Assembly (NCBI GenBank): GCA_030141605.1
Contig: JAQGDQ010000264.1
Span: 157,001 to 221,000 of the forward strand
DNA length: 64,000 nt
DNA from: Tubiluchus corallicola
Lineage: Eukaryota; Priapulida; Priapulimorpha; Priapulimorphida; Tubiluchidae
Direction of reading: 5' to 3'
Each line of letters opens with the position of its first letter. Within the stretch, counting starts at the first letter, position 1. Shown here one piece after another: positions 1 to 15,500 of the stretch. Under the pieces are notes generated by a model. It did no database searches. It saw only the letters and a program-made list of their open reading frames with translations, and had not been told where the DNA came from. The position numbers were made by a program, and so were the translations under genes.

Positions 1-536
1 AGCTTTATATGCGTTTCCTGTCTTGCATTGCTGTATGTACAAGTGCTGGGATAATTAAACTGTTAGCCTGAGCTTTATCTTTCATTGTGTGTGCAAAATC
101 CACATTTAGGCACTTTTTATTCAGGAAATAATAAGATAACTGTCCATATGGCTTCATTATTCTTTATTATTTATGTTTGCACGGGAATCTGTTCAAAATT
201 AGTTTGCATTTGATTGCTAATTTACTTTTAGCTAGCTATAACTGATCCATAGGTTTACATTTTGACAGATACTTCTTATGATTACTCAAAATACGTTATA
301 TTGTTAATAGCACAAATGTAAATCCTGATTGATTAGGTACTACTTTAGATGAGTTTACCTAAATTTGATAGGCAATACTTCAACAGATTCTTTTTGAAAA
401 ATTTACAGAGACTTGTCAAAATGTCAACCAAAAATATTTGTTATTGGAGTTTTATTATTTTTGCAAATGTGCACAGCTTGTTGATGTTGTGTTGCACTTT
501 TTTGGTTTTGATGTTGTGCTTTTCTTTCTCTCACAG
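1..536 (+). other. Intron of Dvl (3' part)
   Basis: The window opens inside a Dvl intron that ends with the pyrimidine-rich acceptor at 535-536. Short open frames here have no recognisable similarity. I see no repeat or RNA gene. Confidence 0.7.
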
Positions 537-3500
537 ATCGACACGGTCGACATAATGCCCCACGACACGGACATATACGCAGGGATGATCATGGTATGTG
601 TATCACAATATATATGTGAATTTTACTTCTGAAATTACTTGCATATCTTCCTGGTCTGAGCAATGACAGAATGTGCGGTAAATATAGCAACGGTTGGTAC
701 AGGTTCCACCGTTATCCAGCTTAAAGCAAAAACTACCCGTACAGTACCCTATTCTTCTTGTCATAAAATTATAGTTTGTTTATAAGTCTAAATTTTGCTA
801 TCGTTGTATATTGATCACTTTAAATGCTTCAATAGAAATTCGTTAAAAATAAATTAGTAAACTGCAAAAATTTGCACTTATTAGTAATGTTTGTTGCATT
901 TCTAAATAATTTTGCGTGGTTAATAAAATATTTTATAGTATTAGAGAAAAGGTTCGAATCGCCTATTTTAAAAACATTCGGGACTTTTAAGCCACCTGTT
1001 TCGCAATGCACATGCACATTCCCCAGCTTAGCTATTTCTGAAACACTTAGCAAAAAGTCTTGTGTTCATGAACAAAAGTTTTTGTTCAGTGGAAGAGCAA
1101 AAATGTTCCAGATTTTCTAATTTAGTTTTCCTTTCCTGTATTTACATGAGTGATTTCGTGTTGCATTGGTAAAGCACCGACTGTGATTCCTCGTTAGTGC
1201 TTGATAAACGTTTAGTGGCTTGTAGTGTAAATTTCTGAGTCTTTAAAATGAGAGCACATTTGTGATGCAATGGTTAGCATAGCTGCCCAGAAGGCAGAAG
1301 GTTTTGTGCTCGAGTCCCAGTGGACATAAAAAAAATTTCAAACTCTGATTGTTTTCATGTGTTTATATGATCAATATGGACTTCTCACTCTGCTGTTTAA
1401 TTTTGTTCTTGCGTTACCATTAACTTGACAAGAATCTCACAACTTCAAATTGATAATTTTGAAACTTGCTAATCAAGCTATAGCAAAAAAGTTGATCTAT
1501 GTCATATACCTGTGAGGTTGGGGTCACAAATTAAAATCTGTCTTACCTGTGAGCTTGTTTTACCATAAATTCTTATTAACCTGCTGAAAATGGCAATTGT
1601 AATAAATTAGTTATAGCTTAATTATCACTGCGAACTGTCATTGAAATCTAGTCTGATGGTCCTTTGAGTACTTTCACTACTTTAAAATTGCCAAAAAATG
1701 CCAGGTTGTGCCAGTACATTTGTTTGGGAGGGTATAAATTGAAATTTGATTAGTGGAAAAATGTAAAAAAGTTGTCTTTGCGTTTTTTTTTGTAGCGAAC
1801 AAACTCACGCGGAAGTTTCCTTTTTTGCTTGCAGCCTGAGGCATGTAAACTTCAAAATGTACAATCTTTCGAAGTACAAAAGTAATTAAGTCATGTTTTA
1901 ATAGGAATTTACAATATTTAATTTTTGTTCAGTATCTTATAGAATCATCAGTTGTCAAGTTTTTGAAAACTTTTTCAGACGTATATCGTGTACAACAGTT
2001 TCTAGTGGTCACTGAAATGTTAATTTTGCCATTTGCAGATTTTATTGTGATCACACATGTTAAACTGCTGGTTTGGTTTTAACATTCAACTTGGTATATA
2101 GTGTTTCACCTCAAAATTATTATTTAGCTATATTTTATAATAACGATAAGATTGTCTAACCTGATTGTCGGTGATTGATGGTCCATAGTGAAATAATTTG
2201 TACTACTGTGGCCTCTAGGTCTCATTCTTGAACATTGACCTGCTGTTGGTGTGATTAAATTTTACTTAAACTAATAAACTTTAGAAACTATTGTTGCAAG
2301 TACTGTGTCTTCATCTTTAAGCAGACAATGTGTAATAGGCACCTTATTATGGTAGCAAATAATTTTCAAATTGTACGTATTCATGTTGTATCTGAAGCTA
2401 ACACTTTTTAAAGTTTCAACTACTTAAAAAATGTTGGCTGTTCTTACTGCAAAAGTAAATAAGGTCGAGTTCTCAATAGCTTGCACATTTTTGTATCTAG
2501 AACCCGGTTTTAAAGATAAATGTTCAAATAACATTACCTAATTTTTGTTGTAATGCTGGATTGTTTAAATAGCTGTTTTTGTAACTTTATTTTGCTGCTT
2601 TTGGAAAAACATGACAAAATAACCCACTCATGGTTTCATTTGAGCTAATTTTAATTTAGACAAGTGATTAGCGGCTAGCTTCAGTGATTACATTAAAATC
2701 TGTAAATGAAAATTAGCAATGCAAAATTAAGCAAATTAGCAATTCAACTCTAGTACTCTAGTACTTAATAACTTTCAGCCTGTCTAGTGCTGCCATCTAT
2801 TAGTGAATTTTGTATTTGATAGTTTCATGCTTTTCTGCCCAATACATATATGTTAACAGTTCATAGCTTGACAAAGCTTGGAAACCTGTCTAGGCAGTAG
2901 TGATAGCATCTCTATTGTTATGCGCCAATCTCAGACTCGATGACAAAGGCGATGTCCATTCAGTAGGGTTATGGAATGTTGGGGGCAGAAACACGACTGG
3001 GTTATCATTGTAAAAGCTGTTTTAAGAAATTACAGCAATTTGATTGCTAATGTTTTAAAAGTGGATCATTTTGTGTCAGTTGGAATTTGTATTTGATCAC
3101 TTCCCTAAAACTTTAGTATTTTTATTGTAACTGGTTCTATTTTGCCCAACAACTGTTCCTGGATCAGTACTTATTGCATCTGTTTTGGCATTTAAGTGTC
3201 TTTCATTTCACCTGGAGTCAGCAGTGTGGTTGGCCAATAAATGTTATGTTGTGCACAAATATAAGGATAAAAAAGTTTCAAGTGACAATTTATCCTATTT
3301 TCATATTTTGCATCATTGATTTTATGAGACATTTTGAAATTGTTATTAAAAATACAGTTTGTGATTGTGGTGTGCAACGGTACAACTCTGTGGTGCTGCC
3401 ATTTCAGAAGAAAATGAGATCTTTGCAGAATGAACATTGAAATAAAGTTTGCTACATGCTTACTGCACATTTAGTAGAACCATCAAGTTTGAGAATACCA

Positions 3501-6500
3501 GTGAAATGTGAACAAGTCTCCTGTGTTGTTTAGCCTGACAATTATTTGTCAAGTACTTTTAAGCTGCAGACCTACATTTGCATTGGTTTGGCTCAAGATA
3601 GTCAGCACTTGTCAAATCCTGTAGTAGACATTCTGACTGCTTTAGAAATTCTCTTGTGATTTTTTTTTGTCGCTAAATTTGGTAATCAGGTGTGTTAAAG
3701 TTACTGCCCATGACTGTTGTCGGTTTGTGAGGTAAAAAGACCTAAAAAAGACATGGTTCTTTGCATATCAAAATCTAATAGTGGCTTGATGACTTGCTGT
3801 CTGCCGTCATTGAGTTTGTTTTGCAGACGTCATTACGGCTACACCCACAGCAATACTGTGGTCACCTGCTATATGTGTGGTCATCCCCGTCGTGAGCACA
3901 TAACTATGCGACAGTATACCTATGACTCGTTAGACCATCTTGATTGTATGGCTGATGAAAGTAAAGATTTTTAGTTGATTAACTTATTGTTTAGTTTCAT
4001 GAAGGGTAGCATTTCTTTCATGTAATGATTAGTAGCATACTAAGCTAAACAGTATGATTAAACATGACTGGGCTGCCATTCTTGTTGCTTGGATGAAAAA
4101 TTTCAGGCATTTTGTTCAGTTATTATGGCTTTCAAACACAGTTAAAATGGATGTGTCAATTGTTTTAGGTATAATACACAATTATCTGTCCTGTTAAGTG
4201 GCTTTCAAATCTGTTTGACTTGCATATTCAATGTGAAAACTGCCAAAAGTCACTGTAAATACCCGTAAGTTGCCGTATTGAAGTCACAATCTTATTTTGA
4301 GAGTTTTATTTCCATGGCACTTTGTTGCACGTTACTGACTAAATATTCATTTAACTAGATTCTGAACTCCTTTTGTTTTTTTCCAGGTCCCCGGCTAAAT
4401 GGGCATAGCAAATTTGAAAGAGAAAGACATCGGGTTAGTCACGGTTATGACACGTCCTCTGTAATGACTAGTGACATAGAGACGACTAGCTTCTTTGATT
4501 CAGAGGATGATGGTACTAGCAGCAGGTTTGTTATCACTGTTTCTATAAAAAATTGAACAATAAAAAAGTGGAAAATTAAATGTTTCAGTGCAACGCCATC
4601 TATTGTCTTCATGTGGGAAAACAGGCGAAGCAGCAGAAAAAATTATTAAAAACAAATTTTTGGAAGTTTTATAATTTAATTGCAAAAATAAGTCTTTTCC
4701 ATTGTAACAAATCACACAAGATTCTCATTAGCTCTTGGGCCATGTTCGGTAATGAACCAAATGTGGTTAATCTTTCCAGTTACTCGATTACCAAATTCAG
4801 GATATTTCAGTGATTTTATTTAATCAAAATAATTCTGCTAAACTTGAATACTGCTTTACCACAGAGCCATAAACCTAGAACTATTCTAGAATATAATTTC
4901 ATTTAACATGAACTTAGAAATTTTCAAAATTTTTGCAAAATACTTAAACAATTTCGTATTACAAGAATTGTGTGGGCTCAAAATTATAAGAAAAACCAGA
5001 GCTGACAAAAGTGATAAAGTTGTCATTATGCACAAATATGAGCTTATCTTAATAAATAATGATAACCAGGTATGTAAAATGTTCAAAAAACCTCATGCGA
5101 GTGGGGTCTTCTTGCAGTAAAAATTTTCTTTTTTTGATCGTGAAGATAGTACGTGTGATGTAATATGGAATTTTACAGTTTCTTTATTGTGGGTGGGACT
5201 TTATTCATTGCTCTAATTCATGTTATTCACAAAGATTTTTCTTTTTTGCATCATAATATTGCTATTTACGTTCAACTTGGATATAAATATTATACTGGAT
5301 GAATGTAATTCCTTTTCCATTGGTCATGTGGCTAACCTAAGATACTTTTTTTTGTATTTCTGATGTCACAGCTGTGTGCTTTTGGGTGTTTGATACATTT
5401 ATCTTGTAATTTAGTTGAGGTGCAGTTTTTTCGTATTTGTACAAAGTGTAAAGCATTGTAATTTGGGCAGCAGTGACAACAGCAGCTTTGGGTTTGTAGG
5501 TTTTCTCAGGTTTGGTTTGGAACATACTACCGGTGTACTCTTTGTTCACAGTATTCGAGGCATCAGTTGCTGATACATCTATTCAATTTTTGATTTCTAG
5601 ATTATCTATTTCAGTTATTTATTGGTTCACGTGAAATTAAATCAAACAGTTTCTTTGATTTGTTTTAGTGTTTCTTCTGTCTAAACTTTTAGATCTAGTT
5701 TTTTTTTGAGCCATCCTTAATTCTAACATAATTTGTACGATGCTAAGAGTAGGTATCATTTAAAAAATTTTGAAGGCTCCACTAAAATTATTTCTTAGCG
5801 ATAAATGTTACAAGTGGATACTATGAAAATGATTAAATAAACAAAAACATTGTAATACTGTGTTACGAATTTAATTGAGTTGTAAAAAGTAACCAAAAGG
5901 TGTCGCTCAGAGATTGTGTTGGACCTCTAATGATGTCATCCACCATTGAGCTACTATTCACAATGTAAAACCAGTTTTCTGTTTTACAATAACACAATGC
6001 AGTTTGATTATTGCCTCTTATTTTTTCTCTAAATAAGCCATTTAGGTTGGCTGTAATTTACTAAACTGCTAAAAGTATTTACTTTAGCAAATGATTGTTA
6101 CTAGCATAATATTTTGCAACATGAGTTTTTGTAGGATAACTGTGTTAAACTAACATAATCCATTGTTTCCCTCTGTGAATGAGATTTCTGGTTCCAGTAA
6201 AACATTTTGTGTATGCCAGGCGTATTTTCTTTACAAATGTACACTTAGAAAAGCACACAGTTTAACAGCATGTGAAAAACTCAGAAACGAATTCCATTTT
6301 GAAATAATCTTTGTTTAAGCAGAACGTGTAAAAGCAAATTTCCCTAACCCCTCTTGCTTGCAAAACACACCTTCATTGTTGAGCCTAGCACAATACTAGC
6401 AATGCTTGGAATTGTAGTAGATTTCACATGGACACTCAATCTAGCGATATGGTGTAGCCAAACACATATACACTTTCGTCAAAGTTTTCAAAGAGCTTTC

Positions 6501-9500
6501 TTGTCTGAACTTCTCATAAACTAGTTTAAGTGAATTGCTGGTTACAATAGCTCTCCGGGTGCAAAAGTAATTGAATGAATTACAGCAGTGAATGCCTATT
6601 CATTAGCAGGCACCTAATGGCAATAGAAATTAACAAGTTCTGCTGGTTCCCCGGCAGGTGGCGTAGATCTTGGCCGGTAAACTGAGGTGTATCTATACCT
6701 GAGCATCATTTATGTCTGGCACACAAGTGTGACAAGACATTTGTTAAATAGTCTGTGTTTAGTTTTGCAAGGCTGTAGTGGTGGTATGTTGGTCTGTTGA
6801 GATCTGTAAGACTTGGTACTTTGAAAAAGTGAAGCTTAGCCTGTAGGTGAAACTGTATCTTTTGCTGAGATATAATGCAGTTCCGTTTCTGATTCTGCTT
6901 TTCTGGATTAGTCCAGGAAAATTTTGAGCAACTATTGTACAAACTGACAGCCTTACACAGTGTTTTACGATGTGGTCAACCGCTTCGTTATGTTCAAGTT
7001 CCACCTCTATCGCTTCTGCCGATACCTACTGCACATTTTGTGATTATTGCACCTGGAGTGGTTTAGGAAAAGCCGGAAGAAATTTCTTTGAGCAGTCCGG
7101 GTTGATTTACCTGGAATCTGAAGATGGGTAAACACAGCCTTGCTACTTGGTTTCAGCATTTTTGGTTATTTGCTTAATATTAATCTAAGTTCTGTTATAT
7201 ACTTATCTTCGGTGTAAAATATAATTATCAGTATTTTAAACACAATTGTACATATTTTATTACTTTGACTTAATCTTAGTTGTTTTGCTGCTAGAATGAT
7301 TTTTTTCTTGCTTGTTTAGTTTTATGTAAAATTAGTATCAGTGCTTTTAAAATATAATGTAGCATCCACAGAAACTTCCACTAACACTCTTGTTACTTAA
7401 CTCATTTTCATTTGTTTGCAAACTTGCCATTTAGATTGCTTGTATGTTAGATTGTCTGTTATATTGTCTGCATTTGAAAGTAGTATTAATGATCCCATTT
7501 CTTACAGGTTTTCAAGTACAACGGAAAGAAGTTCTAGGTATGGAAGGCACAGGAAACGTCGACGAAAACATCGACAAGCTCCTCTCAATAGGGTATGTCA
7601 TTTTTTGCTTCATGTAGGTTATACTAATGCACGTCAGTTTGTACTACTGCAATTATTGTGTAACATGGCGTGACTAATTTAAATCAAAATATCCAAATAA
7701 GGTTTTAGTAAATAATAAAATAGTATTGTTAATAGTTTACATAATGCTACAGCGATTTCGTTGTCACATTTTGTCCAACCTATGACTATGGCAATTTATA
7801 ATCATTGATAAAAAGAACTAATGTCAAGTCAGTGTCACATTGAACATGCTAATTTTGTATCCTAGTCAGGCCCCCAGTAGTGATTTTAACTCTTGTGAAG
7901 TTGTTATTATGCATAAGAGGCTTTAACAGCCAATTTCCATTTTGTCTTCTCATGAGGAACAAGTTTATTCTTTCATGTTAGATATTTGATGGCTACTTTT
8001 GTTTACCCATCTGTTGAGAGGCCCCTGACCCTTCATACTTAACCCTTTCTGCTCTCCTGCATCAACATGCTATTGTTTTTCAATCAGTTTAGCTCACACA
8101 CTTGTTAGTGTTCATCTATCACCTGGTGGAGCTGCTGTCTGCTGGTACTATTGTGCGGCAGTAACACCTTTGTTAACAGCCTTATGTAGAGTGACAATTT
8201 CTGGCTGTGGTTATTCCAAATGTAACATGTGGCTACCAGCATAGACCTGCATTGCATTTAATTAATTGATGCAAAGTAGGGCTCTATGTGAGTAGTACTG
8301 TGTGCTTATTAAAATAAGGCTCTTTCTTTCCTCTATTTCCTTCATTTATATAACTACATTTATATCATGTAGTTTAAAGGAAAGGCCAAGCCTTCTGGAA
8401 AGTTTAAGCTTATATTAATGTCCCCGAAAAATGTTAGCAGCATTTAGTAATAAAAATGTGATAAGCGCCTCATGTAAGTGGTGAAATCACTTTAAAGTCC
8501 TGAATATTTCACGCATGGGCACGTCAATTTTGAGAGCCCATTCTTCCACGTATGTCATCCATCGACTGAAGAAAAGCAGTGCATTAGTAATTTTGTTTCA
8601 AAAGTATAATAAGTTTTTACAAACAATTATACACCTAATTTTGTGATATTTTTGCATGACCATTAGATAAGCTGCAGAAGCTTTAATTAGTTTAAGCAGA
8701 GCACACCTACGGAAAGTCACTAAGTCCACCAATTTTTCTCATAGTTTTTAAGTGAATGTCGGCTAATACCGCGCCTCAAAATTTTTATACACAGCGGTAG
8801 TATAAATTAATTTTATGCTTTATAGACATTTTCTGCAAATTTCTTTGGTATATTTTAAGTTTAAGCGATAACAGTAACATAAACCCAACATTCTAAGTAA
8901 CTTGCCCTTTCCTTTAGAAATCAAAGCACTATTGACCAAATTAATAATCACTTTCAGACATAGATTTTTTCACATAACTTAAAGTTATTAAGTAATATTA
9001 ATGTTCAGAATTATATGCAAGTTGAGCTGCAAATTTTTAAGTCAGTTTTTCTCTCTAGCACCGACATTCAAATGTACAAACAAGCCACTTAATCATTATT
9101 CAGCCATTCACTTTTCCTTGTGCCTTTCTCAGAGCAACATTAACAAAACACAACTATATAATAAAATAAAAATACTTTTTGCATTTCTAAGCTTAATAAA
9201 CATTTCAAGTTTGGTTAGTTTTTGAAGGGGCTACACTTGAACTAATATGGGTAACATAATTGGTTTCCGGCATATTCTAACAGCATGTTTAAGATTGTCG
9301 AGTACTTGAACCAGCTATTCTTTTGTTTGATTACTTCTAGCAATTCATGTTTGCAGCTGTGGTTACCTATGGTGCTATAGCTAAGGTCTATGCTCTCCCG
9401 TGTACTGCAGTTTTTTGCCGATGATTGCTTCAATTTTCTTCAGTATTTTCCTGGGTGGGTTCTTGAGTTGTTGGGCTGTTTTCATGGCCCATGTAATTAT

Positions 9501-12500
9501 GGTCCGTGTTTTGATTAGAAGTGCATAATGGGGCTTCTATGGATACATAATGCCTTCTCTGTTTACTCATTCCTTTGATGCTGTTTTCACCGGACGGCGT
9601 CATGCTTCCACAGCCCCCTAAATTAAGGTGTTTTAATGTGCAGAAATGGTGTGGGCCAAGTAACAATGAGTCCGTTTTTCTTAGAGTCTTGGTCGGTGAT
9701 GGTAGTGTTTAAGCTAACCGCCCAGCATCAGTGTGGTGGAATTCTTGTTTTGGGTGAACTGCTGTTTGGAGGAATTTTAAATATTCCCTCAGTTTGTTTT
9801 GTTAAAGGATATGGTAACTTGATACGTATAATAGTGTAATAATGAACTATTAGACTGTATTAAAGTGGTATGTGGTGTGTACATTATTAAAGAATGGTAT
9901 TGTATTATCGAAAGTTGAAAAGCACTGTAGATCCATATCACATGGAATTTTGCTTGTCATCGACTTTGTTGTCATACTAGAAGAATTTTAAAGTGATGAC
10001 AACATAATTAATTTTGTGGAAGTATATACATCCATTACAATGGGGGAGTTTGTACGGCACTCCTTAAGTGGTCACCACTTGTTCAATGAACTTAAGCTAC
10101 TGGAGCAAAATTAGAGAAACTCTTCAAAATGTGTCAAAGATGCCTTGACCAACTAAAGGTACACAATTTGCTTGTTGCTTTATTACGATCTGGTCTAAAG
10201 TGGGCAGGAACAAACAAAACTTGCGTCACTTAGCCTTGGATTAACTGCTTTAGTTGCAGATCAAGCATTGAATTATTGTAAATCATTTCCACACAACAAA
10301 TTGAATGTTTCTGAGACTTATTCGATTTACAATAAAGCATTAATAATGATTAAATTAAAAACAAATTTTCAGTCAAACTAGCTTATTCAATCATTAGAGT
10401 ACAAAGTGGCATTTAATGAATTATTTACTTTTTCTATCTGTTCTCTCTCTCTCTCTCTCTCTGTGTATTTCCTTCCACTATTTTTTTCTCGCTTCGTCTC
10501 TCTCCCACTCTGTCTCACCGTCTCTTTCTCTCACCTACACATATGCAATTTTCTCACAGAACTCTCGTTTGGAACAGTGCTGGTCATTTTTTTCTAAGGT
10601 AAACTTCTTGCTTTTTTACTGGTTTATTTTTGCTCTCGCCTGGACAAAAGCACCTGTGTGTTTTGCAAACTTTACTGTTCAATGGCAGATGAGTTTAGAA
10701 ACCCAACATATACATGTTTGCTTGCTACCTGCCTGTTTGCTTACTGCATTACTGATATTATTATGCAAAGTAGTTTTACTTCTTTTACTATCCGCCCCAG
10801 AATTTTTATATATTTTAATAGTTTCATAAACTGTGAATTTCTGCCTAGGTTAGCAATCTATTTTGTTTGTTATTGTACTTTAATTCAAATTTACTTTTTG
10901 ACAATATCGTAAATTGCTAAATTGCTACTACAGTGACAGAAAATTTAAAATGCTTTTGTATTATTTTTACTTTTATAAATCTGAAAAAATCCAAGGTACA
11001 GTACGAATTTTCTGGTTACGTACAAGGCGCAACCAGACCCACATGATGTGTTTTGATTGTGAGTATGCAAAAAGCAGACGTGTTTGATATATCACGGATA
11101 TACGGAAAATTTAATTTAACTTATAAATTTAGTTTAGATCAACAAACTTGATCTGTGATGCAGTTTACCAGCATCATCCAACGAAAAGTGCAATGCAACT
11201 AATTTATCACTCCTGTTAGAGTAAAAAATATCATCTCTCACAATGAAACCATTATGCTTATTTTTCAGGCGTCTTCCTTTAGCAGCATTACGGATTCTAC
11301 CATGTCATTGAATATCATCACAGTAACTCTTAACATGGGTGAGTGCGCAACATTACATTCATCTTAAAGATGTTAATTTACACTCTGTTAAGCTGATATT
11401 AAGGATTCTAGCAAATCACAGTCATAGAAATAACATTTATCATGCAGCTGCACGACCTCAAAAATTAATAATTTGCTTTAATTGATGTCAGTTGGTTTAA
11501 GTCTTTTGTAAAATTTTGTAGTGCATGTTTGATTGACTCTTAAATTTGTTGAAATGGGGATTTTTGTCGTTATGCTAATGTTTTACGTCAAATGTTGCTG
11601 TATATAACTTGCTAATTCTCGTTATCACCTTGTGTGTGACTTTCTTTGGTAGCCCTTAAGCCATCCATCTTTATATTTATCATTTTGCTGAGATTTGTTT
11701 TCAGATACTGTAAACTTTCTTGGAATCAGTATAGTTGGACAGAGCAATAAGGGTGGAGATGGGGGAATATACGTGGGCTCCATTATGAAAGGGTAAGTTG
11801 ACCAAATTTCTCTTGTATTAGTTTCCTTCTGTACCTGCTTTTTCACTCAAAAATCCAATTTATAATTAATTCGCTTGATTTTGGGTTCTTGTCGTTTTGC
11901 CAGTTTTTTGTAACTTCTTTTTATTATGTAGATTATTAATTTCAAATTACTACTTGCTGTTTTGCAAGCATTTGTTTATCTTTAATGATACCGTGTTACT
12001 AATTCTGTTTGATTTAAAATTATTATTCTGACAGCTCCTTCACCTTCGTAAGTTTGTGAAAACACAGTACTGGTTTATTTTTGACATTATCAGCCAAGTC
12101 TATAATTTATATATAAAATACTAATTTTGTTTCCTCAATATGCGTGGATGGCCATTGTGGTGAAAAGCATGTTTTTTGCTTTCCTAATAAATAATGGTGG
12201 CAGCCAGTACCTGTATTTAGCAATTAGCAGCAACTGCTAACAGACAGATGAATTTCTAAGAACCCGTTGCTACAATAGCGTGTTATTCATTTGAAACTGC
12301 AGGCAGTTTTCAAATCATATGAAAACCACTGCAGTTGATTTGCATTCACTTGGTAAATGCCCTTCAGCAAGGAATTAAACACCACTCTTTGTGGTGTATG
12401 CCGACATAAGGACACCTATGTATATACTGAAGTTCAAAAGCTCAAAATACAAGTAATATTGTTAAAAATTTACTTTCTGCCTTTTATGCTCCTGCTTCAC

Positions 12501-15500
12501 CAAAAAAAAAGCACCGAGCAGCCTTGTAATTATTAGGCAGTTACTTTTTTGTTTAGTGAGATGAAATCCTTTCTTAAACTCCAATAAGATAGTTATTAAT
12601 ATTAATTGACACCGTGTTCTGTTTCAGTGGTGCTGTAGCAGCTGATGGTAGAATTGAACCTGGAGACATGATTCTACAAGTTAATGAGATTAGCTTTGAG
12701 AATATGAGTAATGATGATGCTGTTCGTGTTCTACGTGAAGTTGTGCACAAACCTGGGTAAGTTAGGCGAAATACTAATGTAAATTCTACATTTCATAAGC
12801 TTAGCATTAATTAGCGCAAAAAACAACATTAACACATGGTGCCATTTTAGAAATATACCAAATTTAAAATTATCAACGTGTAATAGTCTATAGGAAGTGA
12901 CTCATCGACTGTATTGACCTTGTTTCTCCAGCTAAATTTCACTTAGCAGTATTTCGATTTTTGAATGTAGAAATAATTTTTTTAAAGAACTCATAGTCAC
13001 AGTTTTGCTGAGCTAAGCCTGTCTTTAATCTCAGTCTTTTGTGGCAGGAATTGCTTGATTATTTTACAACATAGAACTTGCTCTGTGGTTTCATAAAAAT
13101 GTTATGAAACTTGTTGTACAGTGAGTTATTTGTCAGACTTTTTGATTCTGTTGTTTGCATTTTAGCCCAATTAAGTTGGTTGTAGCCAAATGTTGGGACC
13201 CTAATCCTAAAGGATATTTTACAATCCCTCGATCTGAACCTGTGAGGCCTATTGATCCTTCAGCATGGGTAGCTCACACTGCAGCAGTCAGAGGTAAAAT
13301 AACTGATTTTACGCACATTTTTTGTTAATGTCGATAGGTTCTTAATAAATAAGTTATTGCTCGATTAGCTTTGCTTGCTTTATGACTGCAGGTTTCTATG
13401 TGTGTTAACACTTTCTGTTGCAGTAATTGCTTTATTTTTGTCTGCTAACAGCTTTAACTGAGTTTTATCATCAGCGTTTTGTTAAGCATTTTTTGCATGA
13501 CATTTTGATCAATTTGTGATGTCTGGTTTATGCTTTTGTGTTTTGCTTGAGTTTTTCTAATATGACATCTAGGCGATGGTCTAGCATCTACATCTGATGT
13601 TGCAGGTGAATATCCGGGGCGGCCGGCAGGACATCTTAGCCAATCACTAAGTACCATGACATCAACCTCATCTTCCATTACAAGCAGCATCCCCGAATCT
13701 GATCGTAAGTAACTCAGTAAACTATGTAAGCTTTAACAGTGCCATCTGCTGGCAGATTTTTGTTACTATAGATTTGAATGTTTGCATGTTGGAGCTATAA
13801 CCGTAAAAACGTTTCCTTTATGTATTGTATGTAAAAATGCTACCTAACCATTTACTAGTACCAATAGATCCTAATATTTGCTAAAAAGAAGACTCATGCC
13901 AGTTACTCATAAAATAATCTGCAGTAATGACAGTTGTGTGACAAGTATTTGTGGTGCCCGGAGGCAAAAAACGTCTGTCGGACTACCCGTTTAATGTTTT
14001 GATCATTCGTTACATGGACGAAGCCACAAATTGTGCACGTTTTTGTATCCCTGAGCTCGACTTTTGTTTTTCGATATGATGGGATAAAGATCAACAGAGC
14101 TTTTTTCTAAGAATCACCCTGAGTTTGATTTGTGGTACTGCACCAGAGTAACTCTTTTCTATGCATTAGTTGTGTGTAATGTGGCAGTCCTTAAACATGC
14201 AAAGATTATGAAAGATGCAAAACACTACAGGTTTTCACACTAATGCAGTCAGCAGAGAAATGCCACTGTTGCACCCACCTTGCTACGCCTCTGAGTAACA
14301 TTATAGAAATGAAAAAACTGTTTTCACAGCATGTTATTACCTTCTTTACAACAAACAACAGAAATATTCTATATGAACTTGAGTGTAACTATTGTACATT
14401 TTATTTTATAAAAATATTTGATTGAAAATTATGTGGCTTGCATTAATTGTAAATCCATATTGTAAATCCAGCTGTTTGTGATGCAAAGTAACATTAATGG
14501 CATTGCTGTTAAAGAAATAATAAATTTTTGCCTATATTAGGTCCATTTGACGATATCCAGCTGACAGTAGATACAGATATGGCTAGCATAGTGAGAGCGA
14601 TGGCACGTCCGGATTCCGGCTTGGACATTCGCGATCGCATGTGGCTGAAGATTACTATACCTAATGCATTTATAGGTAAGGGTGGAAGGAGGGTCCTTTT
14701 AGCACTAATTGAAGAAGTTGAAATGCTTTTACAACAATCGGCTTCAAAAATGTTTTATTTACCAATTCTCTGTTCTCATCATTTCTGTAATTATTACAAG
14801 AAAATAAGGTAAAGAAGTTTGTCGCTTTAGAGATTCGGCAATTCTGTAATTTGAAACAGAAAAATGTCATTAGTTGGGACTGTGGTTTTATAAATTCTTA
14901 CAAGTGCTTGATCATGAAATCTCCTTTTTCTGTTGTAAATTAAATGTGTTATTTGATCACTTGTGATCTAGGTTCTCAGTAATTAGTTTTTAAAACATTT
15001 AATATTTAGTTGGTAATGTGCCTCTGACACAAACTATATACGCATACCTATTTTTGGCACTGATGGAGATTTAAATTGATTCTTTTATCCAATTTAAAGG
15101 TGCTGATGTTGTGGATTGGTTATATACGCACGTAGAAGGCTTCACTGATCGCCGAGAAGCCCGGAAATATGCCTGTGCCATGCTGAAGGCTGGCTTCATT
15201 CGACATACCGTCAACAAAATTACATTTTCAGAGCAGTGCTACTATGTGTTTGGTGATTTGTGCAGCAGTAAGTTTGATTTTTGGAAGAATTGTTTCAGTC
15301 ACAATTTGCATTCTCTGTTACATAAATTTTTATAACTTACTGTTGTTTCAAAACAAAATTTAAGAAAGCAGTATTGGTTAGACACTGAATAAACACCAAA
15401 GCTAGTTAATTAATAGATTCAACTTAGGAAAAATTTATAGTCAAGAAGTACACAGGTCTTATTCATGTGGCTTGTTTTCTACCTAAAGTTACCTTTCTTT

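Noticed and set aside
3717-3974. Open frame preceded by a good acceptor (TTGTTTTGCAG before 3826) in a Dvl intron, with a CYMCGH motif
   Set aside because: The open reading needs entry phase 2, but the preceding Dvl exon leaves phase 1, where stops appear. No similarity to Dvl.
6650-7130. Minus-strand open frames with mixed composition in a Dvl intron
   Set aside because: No inverted ends, no target duplication and no recognisable protein motif.
9242-9666. Overlapping minus-strand frames in a Dvl intron
   Set aside because: Slightly GC-richer and Gln/Glu/Asn-rich, but no domain, splice logic or mobile-element features could be supported.
10406-10829. Ser/Leu-rich open frames
   Set aside because: They are produced by a TC microsatellite and pyrimidine-rich DNA.
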